Of a DNA stretch of 64,000 nucleotides, positions 60,119-64,000 are shown in pieces. The position numbers and the translations under genes are program-made. The DNA is from Clostridiales bacterium (GTDB lineage Bacteria > Bacillota > Clostridia > Oscillospirales > Acutalibacteraceae). Numbering within the stretch: position 1 is the first letter of the stretch; each line of letters begins with the position of its first letter. Under the pieces are notes generated by a model that did no database searches, was not told the origin of the DNA, and was given only the letters and a program-made list of their open reading frames with translations. The stretch lies in NCBI GenBank assembly GCA_019415945.1, contig DXYF01000021.1:4981-68980 (forward strand). Direction: 5' to 3'.

Positions 60119-61283
60119 CACACTCACCCCTGCTGCGTTTTATTAGCCAATCTCTGTTTTCTATTATCTTTTTTATCAGCACCCTGCTGTCAAAATTATC
60201 AACGACAAATTTCGCTCCCGCTTTGCCAAACTGCTCTCTTAACGCATCGTCCTCAATCAAAACGGAGGTTTTCTCCACAAGCGGCAAAACCTCTCTTGCA
60301 GGAACCTTAAAGCCCGTAACGCCGTCAACCATACCGTTTTGCGGCCCCGGAATATCCGAAACGACAACAGGAACAGCCATCGCCTCAGCTTCTATAACAA
60401 CATTGCCGAAGCCCTCCCGATAGCTTGGGAACATAAATATATCCATTGCCGAAAGGTATCTCTGCGGATCGTCAACCCAACCGTTTGTGGAAATTATATC
60501 CTCGCAGTCGTCAAAATACCTGAGCAAATCCTGATCCACCGTATCGGGCTTTTCGTTGTAACCGACATACAAAAGCTTAACAAAAGGATATTTCTCCTTG
60601 AGCTGTTTAAAAGCAAGCATTAACTCGTTAAAGCCCTTATCTCTGCCGATTCTGCCCAAAAAGCCCAGAACAATATCACTGTCGGAAAATCCATACTTTT
60701 TTCTGATTTCTTCTCTGTACCCGTCCTTTTTTGAAAGGTCAAACTTGCTTACATTTAAGCCGTTTGCACAGCCGTTCCAGACAATTCGGCTTTTTTTCTC
60801 GGAATAAAATCCGTTTTCTCTGCAAAAATCAAGGTTGCCCTTGCTGTCGGGCTGAACATCGGTGGAATTTTTGCAGGTGTATTTTTCAATAAATTTGAAA
60901 ATTGATTTTTTTATTCCGCTAAAACCGAGGTAAACCATTCCCCACTGGCAATAAAGCCTTACGGGAATTTTAGCTTTTTTTGCGGCTATCGACGCATACA
61001 AAGAAGCATTTGGAGTTGAATACTGAACAATATCAAATTTTTCTCTCTTAAATATTTCGGTCATCTGTTTTATGGCTCTTTGCATACCGCGTACATCAAC
61101 GCCGCGTTCCATAGCCATAGGATATGTATGCACAAACTTCGGAAGTGACTTTATGTATTCCTCGTCCATATCGCAGATTAAGGAAATGTCATACCCTGCA
61201 TTGTGCATATCCTCAAAAGACCATTGCAAAAAATTTTTTGCTGCCAAAGCAACCGTTACCACAAAGCAAATTTTCTTACTCAC
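60111..61283 (-). CDS. GT4-family glycosyltransferase
   Basis: A 390-residue enzyme. Begins ICFVVTVALAAKNFLQWSFE and carries FDIVQYSTPNASLYASIAAK, VLGFLGRIGRDKGFNELMLA and MFPSYREGFGNVVIEAEAMA (E-x7-E), the pattern of initiating or early GT4 enzymes that put N-acetyl sugars on bactoprenyl-linked acceptors. The start overlaps the transketolase C-terminal gene by eight bases. Confidence 0.92.
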   Translation of the reverse strand: MSKKICFVVTVALAAKNFLQWSFEDMHNAGYDISLICDMDEEYIKSLPKFVHTYPMAMERGVDVRGMQRAIKQMTEIFKREKFDIVQYSTPNASLYASIAAKKAKIPVRLYCQWGMVYLGFSGIKKSIFKFIEKYTCKNSTDVQPDSKGNLDFCRENGFYSEKKSRIVWNGCANGLNVSKFDLSKKDGYREEIRKKYGFSDSDIVLGFLGRIGRDKGFNELMLAFKQLKEKYPFVKLLYVGYNEKPDTVDQDLLRYFDDCEDIISTNGWVDDPQRYLSAMDIFMFPSYREGFGNVVIEAEAMAVPVVVSDIPGPQNGMVDGVTGFKVPAREVLPLVEKTSVLIEDDALREQFGKAGAKFVVDNFDSRVLIKKIIENRDWLIKRSRGECDE

Positions 61284-62208
61284 CGAAAACTCCCTTTACC
61301 TTCCTCACAATACCGTCTGCATTGATTCCTACCTGCTCTCTGAGATAAGCCTGAGAACCTACCTCAATGCAGTAAAAATCATTTATGCCTATTCTGTGCA
61401 GTTTTGCCTTGCCGCCAAATTCAGCAAGCACCTCTGCGACAGCCGAACCGAATCCGCCCACAACATTGTGTTCTTCAACCGTGAAAATATGATCAAATCT
61501 TTCTGCACAGTCCTTTATTACATCGCTGTCAATAGGTTTTACTGTCGGGAAGCTGTACTGCTCTACGGCAATTCCCTGCTCTTCAAGCATATCGCACGCT
61601 TTTGATGTTTCTTCAAGAATTGCTCCCGTTGAGAAAATTGCGGCCTTTTTGGGTAGGTCCTTTGCGTCTCTGAGCTTGTAAGCCTTGCCGATTTCAAATT
61701 CCTTAATTACGGTATTCACATTCTTTTCTCCGCCTCTTCCAAGACGAAGATAGCAAGTGCCCTGCGTATTCGCAATCTTTTTAACTGCAAGTGCCGCTTC
61801 AACAGGGTCGCCGGGGCAAATAACCGTAACATCGGGCAGTGCCCGTAAAATTGCAATATCCTCGGTTGCATGATGGCTCATACCAAGCGAGCCGTAAACA
61901 TAACCGCCACCGACGCAGATTATGTTGACATTTGCGTTGTGATACGCACAGTCGTTTCTAATCTGTTCAAGACAGCGAAGCGTCGGGAAGTTTCCTATTG
62001 AATATGTAAATACCTTTTTGCCCTCAAGTGCCATACCTGCCGCAACGCCCGTCATATTCTGCTCCGCGATGCCTGCGTTTACAAACTGATCGGGCAAAGT
62101 TTCCCAAAAGCTCTTCAGCACCCCAAAGCCGAGATCTCCCGTAATAAGCTCAATATTTTTATCCTGCTTTCCAAGCTCGATTAAAGTTTTGATTACAGTA
62201 TCTCTCAT
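61276..62208 (-). CDS. Transketolase-like protein, C-terminal subunit
   Basis: A 310-residue protein equal to the pyrimidine-binding and C-terminal domains of transketolase: DRFVNAGIAEQNMTG-type motif here as DQFVNAGIAEQNMTGVAAGM with the TPP-activating glutamate, then SLGMSHHATEDIAILRALPD and TVEEHNVVGGFGSAVAEVLA. Pairs with the N-terminal subunit encoded upstream (ATGA overlap). In a glycan operon it probably makes a special sugar or sugar phosphate. Confidence 0.9.
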   Translation of the reverse strand: MRDTVIKTLIELGKQDKNIELITGDLGFGVLKSFWETLPDQFVNAGIAEQNMTGVAAGMALEGKKVFTYSIGNFPTLRCLEQIRNDCAYHNANVNIICVGGGYVYGSLGMSHHATEDIAILRALPDVTVICPGDPVEAALAVKKIANTQGTCYLRLGRGGEKNVNTVIKEFEIGKAYKLRDAKDLPKKAAIFSTGAILEETSKACDMLEEQGIAVEQYSFPTVKPIDSDVIKDCAERFDHIFTVEEHNVVGGFGSAVAEVLAEFGGKAKLHRIGINDFYCIEVGSQAYLREQVGINADGIVRKVKGVFGE

Positions 62209-63140
62209 CTTTCTTCAACCTCCCTTGTGTAATATGTAGGATGATATGTTTCACAAACCGTATGTCTGCAATTATCCGGCTCAGCTTTTGTTTCGGGACA
62301 GCCGTTCGGCGTATAGGGGTCGCAAACGCCCTCCGGCTTTGTTTTGTGCAGCTCATTTACGGCACAGTTGTACTCCCATCCCTCGTGCGGAAATCTGTAA
62401 TGCCAAAGTATATCCATTTCCATAAACGAAATGCCCTTGCCCTTTACGGTATGAGCAATTACAACCGTCGGCTTATGCTCTGGATTTGAGGTATCCTTTA
62501 AAGCGTTTCTAAGCTGTTCATGATCGTGTCCGTCAACCTCAATGACATTCCAGCCAAATCCCCTCCAACGCTTTGCCATATCCACCTCAAGCGTGTTATT
62601 GCAGTAGTCAAGACTCTGCATATGATTGTGGTCAACAATGGCAACAAGATTGTCAAGTTTAAAATGGTTTGCAAATTCAGCCGCTTCCCACACGGAACCC
62701 TCGTTACATTCTCCGTCGCCCATAACGACAAAAGAACGGAACGATTTACCGTCCTGTTTAGCCGCAAGTGCCCTGCCGGCCGCAACAGGAAGACCATGTC
62801 CCAGTGAACCCGTAGAAAAATCAATTCCGGGCAGGTGATGGGATACATGACCCGATAATCTGCTTCCGTTCGCATAGTGAGTTTTAAGCTCCTCAACCGG
62901 GAAAAAGCCGTTTTCGGCTATTGCGGCATAAACAGAAGCCCCTGCGTGACCCTTGCTCAAAATAAAGCGGTCTCTGCCGTCCCAGTCGGGATTTTTACTG
63001 TCAAATTTCAGTATATCGGTATAAAGCACACCCATAATATCTGCAACAGAAAGTATTGCACCTATGTGGCTTCCTCCCGATAAATAAGTCATTTCTACTC
63101 CGTGGCGTCTGATAAGCCACGCAAGCTCTTTGCTCGTCAT
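62205..63140 (-). CDS. Transketolase-like protein, N-terminal subunit
   Basis: A 311-residue protein with the thiamine diphosphate motif VVMGDGECNEGSVWEAAEFA (GDG to N) and ILSKGHAGASVYAAIAENGF, FSTGSLGHGLPVAAGRALAA with the conserved histidines. Split transketolases of this type transfer two-carbon units. ATG 63140 after AGGAGGAATAAA. Confidence 0.9.
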   Translation of the reverse strand: MTSKELAWLIRRHGVEMTYLSGGSHIGAILSVADIMGVLYTDILKFDSKNPDWDGRDRFILSKGHAGASVYAAIAENGFFPVEELKTHYANGSRLSGHVSHHLPGIDFSTGSLGHGLPVAAGRALAAKQDGKSFRSFVVMGDGECNEGSVWEAAEFANHFKLDNLVAIVDHNHMQSLDYCNNTLEVDMAKRWRGFGWNVIEVDGHDHEQLRNALKDTSNPEHKPTVVIAHTVKGKGISFMEMDILWHYRFPHEGWEYNCAVNELHKTKPEGVCDPYTPNGCPETKAEPDNCRHTVCETYHPTYYTREVEER

Positions 63141-63162
63141 TTTTATTCCTCCTAAAACCTTT

Positions 63163-64000
63163 TTAACTACCTACACCAAATACAAGATTTATAAATTTCG
63201 GATGATGTTTAAGCTTTCCGTAAATATATAAAAACAACAAGGGCACTGTTAATCCCACTATAAACATCGAAGGCAGTGTTATATACCAATGCAAATGCAT
63301 TAACCTGTTTAAAACAACCTCTGTTGCCGCTTGGCACGGCCATGACATTATATAAATCGAAAAAGTTTTCCCGTCAAGATAATCAAGCAATTTACAGCCG
63401 CTCTTTTCAAGCGAAACAGAAACAAACAACACCGTATAAATCATCGGAAGTGCTATAACTACCGTTGTTATATTTCTGTTAAGCTCAAAAGAATAGAAAT
63501 TATTCAGACAAATAAATATGTAAAAAAACACTGCAAATGCCGTTGCCGCAAATGCTATGGGCAATTTAAAAATCCTGTCCTTTTTTTGTATAATAATATT
63601 GCAGGATGCTATGCCGATACAAAAATACACAAGCTCTTTGCAGATATCCTTGACCGCCAGCCAATCCGTATTTATCGGAAACACGGCAAGAACAAAAGTT
63701 AATGCTGTGAGCAATGAAAACAAACATTTACTGTTGCAGCATTTTAAAATTGCATAAGAAGCCATATAAATTATAAGCAGGGTTGGCAAAAACCAAAAAT
63801 GTCCCCAAACATTCAGTCTGGGATTAAATATTGTTTCAAAAACATAATACCAACTAAATGAAACATCATCACTTACATATGCAGACAAAAGTATCTTCGG
63901 TACAATCGCTACAGCAGACAGCATAAAATACGGGGTCAGAAATCTAATAGCTTTGTTTTTTATAAAGCTTCCGTACGGTTTTTTTCTTCTGTCGGATGTG
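63163..64000 (-). CDS. Acyltransferase-3 family membrane protein, 5' end beyond the window
   Basis: Visible part about 279 residues with seven or eight membrane segments. The frame stays open upstream of the in-frame ATG at 63924 to the right edge, and the extra residues (GSFIKNKAIRFLTPYFMLSA) match the early part of acyltransferase-3 proteins, so the true start lies beyond 64000. It probably O-acetylates or O-succinylates the glycan. Second gene of this family in the locus. Confidence 0.82.
   Translation of the reverse strand, partial: TSDRRKKPYGSFIKNKAIRFLTPYFMLSAVAIVPKILLSAYVSDDVSFSWYYVFETIFNPRLNVWGHFWFLPTLLIIYMASYAILKCCNSKCLFSLLTALTFVLAVFPINTDWLAVKDICKELVYFCIGIASCNIIIQKKDRIFKLPIAFAATAFAVFFYIFICLNNFYSFELNRNITTVVIALPMIYTVLFVSVSLEKSGCKLLDYLDGKTFSIYIMSWPCQAATEVVLNRLMHLHWYITLPSMFIVGLTVPLLFLYIYGKLKHHPKFINLVFGVGS

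Overview
The window looks like a chromosomal stretch from a low-to-moderate GC, Gram-positive anaerobe of the Clostridia, most likely a Ruminococcus-like member of the Oscillospiraceae. The reasons are a secreted protease carrying the start of a dockerin module, an NfnAB electron-bifurcating transhydrogenase pair, AGGAGG-type ribosome binding sites, consensus sigma-A promoters, and a very large surface-glycan locus. No tRNA, rRNA or CRISPR array was seen. Everything is inferred from reading the sequence; no database search was run.

Layout. (1) 1-2116, minus strand: 3'-truncated gene for a secreted papain-family protease with a CBM_X2-like module, an Ig-like module and the first residues of a dockerin. 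(2) 2351-12901, minus strand: a tightly packed set of 17 phage-type structural genes: both terminase subunits, portal, prohead protease, decoration and major capsid proteins, connectors, a tube-like protein, and a full myovirus-type baseplate set (LysM protein, hub, spike, gp25-like, gpJ-like, gpI-like). I see no sheath, tape measure, fibre, lysis, integrase, repressor or replication gene. This is the most interesting part of the window and resembles a domesticated, gene-transfer-agent-like particle. (3) 13100-16568: divergent lactate dehydrogenase and nfnAB. (4) 16596-19150: a small cassette (XRE regulator, polytopic membrane protein, zinc-ribbon membrane protein, lipoprotein) bracketed by two copies of a ~146-bp sequence. 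(5) 19220-24269: an ABC transporter and two-component system of the kind that senses and resists membrane-active compounds, flanked by 37-bp direct repeats.

(6) 24365-26665: serC-serA operon. (7) 26812-31809: operon of a large membrane protein, pyrC, a DRE-TIM aldolase and pyrF. (8) 32279-36009: a membrane UDP-GlcNAc 4,6-dehydratase-like enzyme and glmS behind a perfect consensus promoter. (9) 36252-64000, all minus strand: a surface polysaccharide locus with split transketolase, about eight glycosyltransferases, two pyruvyl transferases, an FrhB-like iron-sulfur protein, a Wzx-type flippase, an alpha-1,2-fucosyltransferase-like enzyme, rmlABDC, an unusual ATP-grasp/RraA/ATP-grasp/GNAT set, a DegT aminotransferase, and two acyltransferase-3 genes (one with an apparent start-proximal frameshift, one running off the right edge).

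How the parts fit: GlmS and the 4,6-dehydratase feed amino sugars, rml genes supply dTDP-rhamnose, glycosyltransferases assemble a repeat unit, pyruvyl and acyl transferases decorate it, and the flippase exports it. The promoter of the glycan operon lies beyond the right edge.
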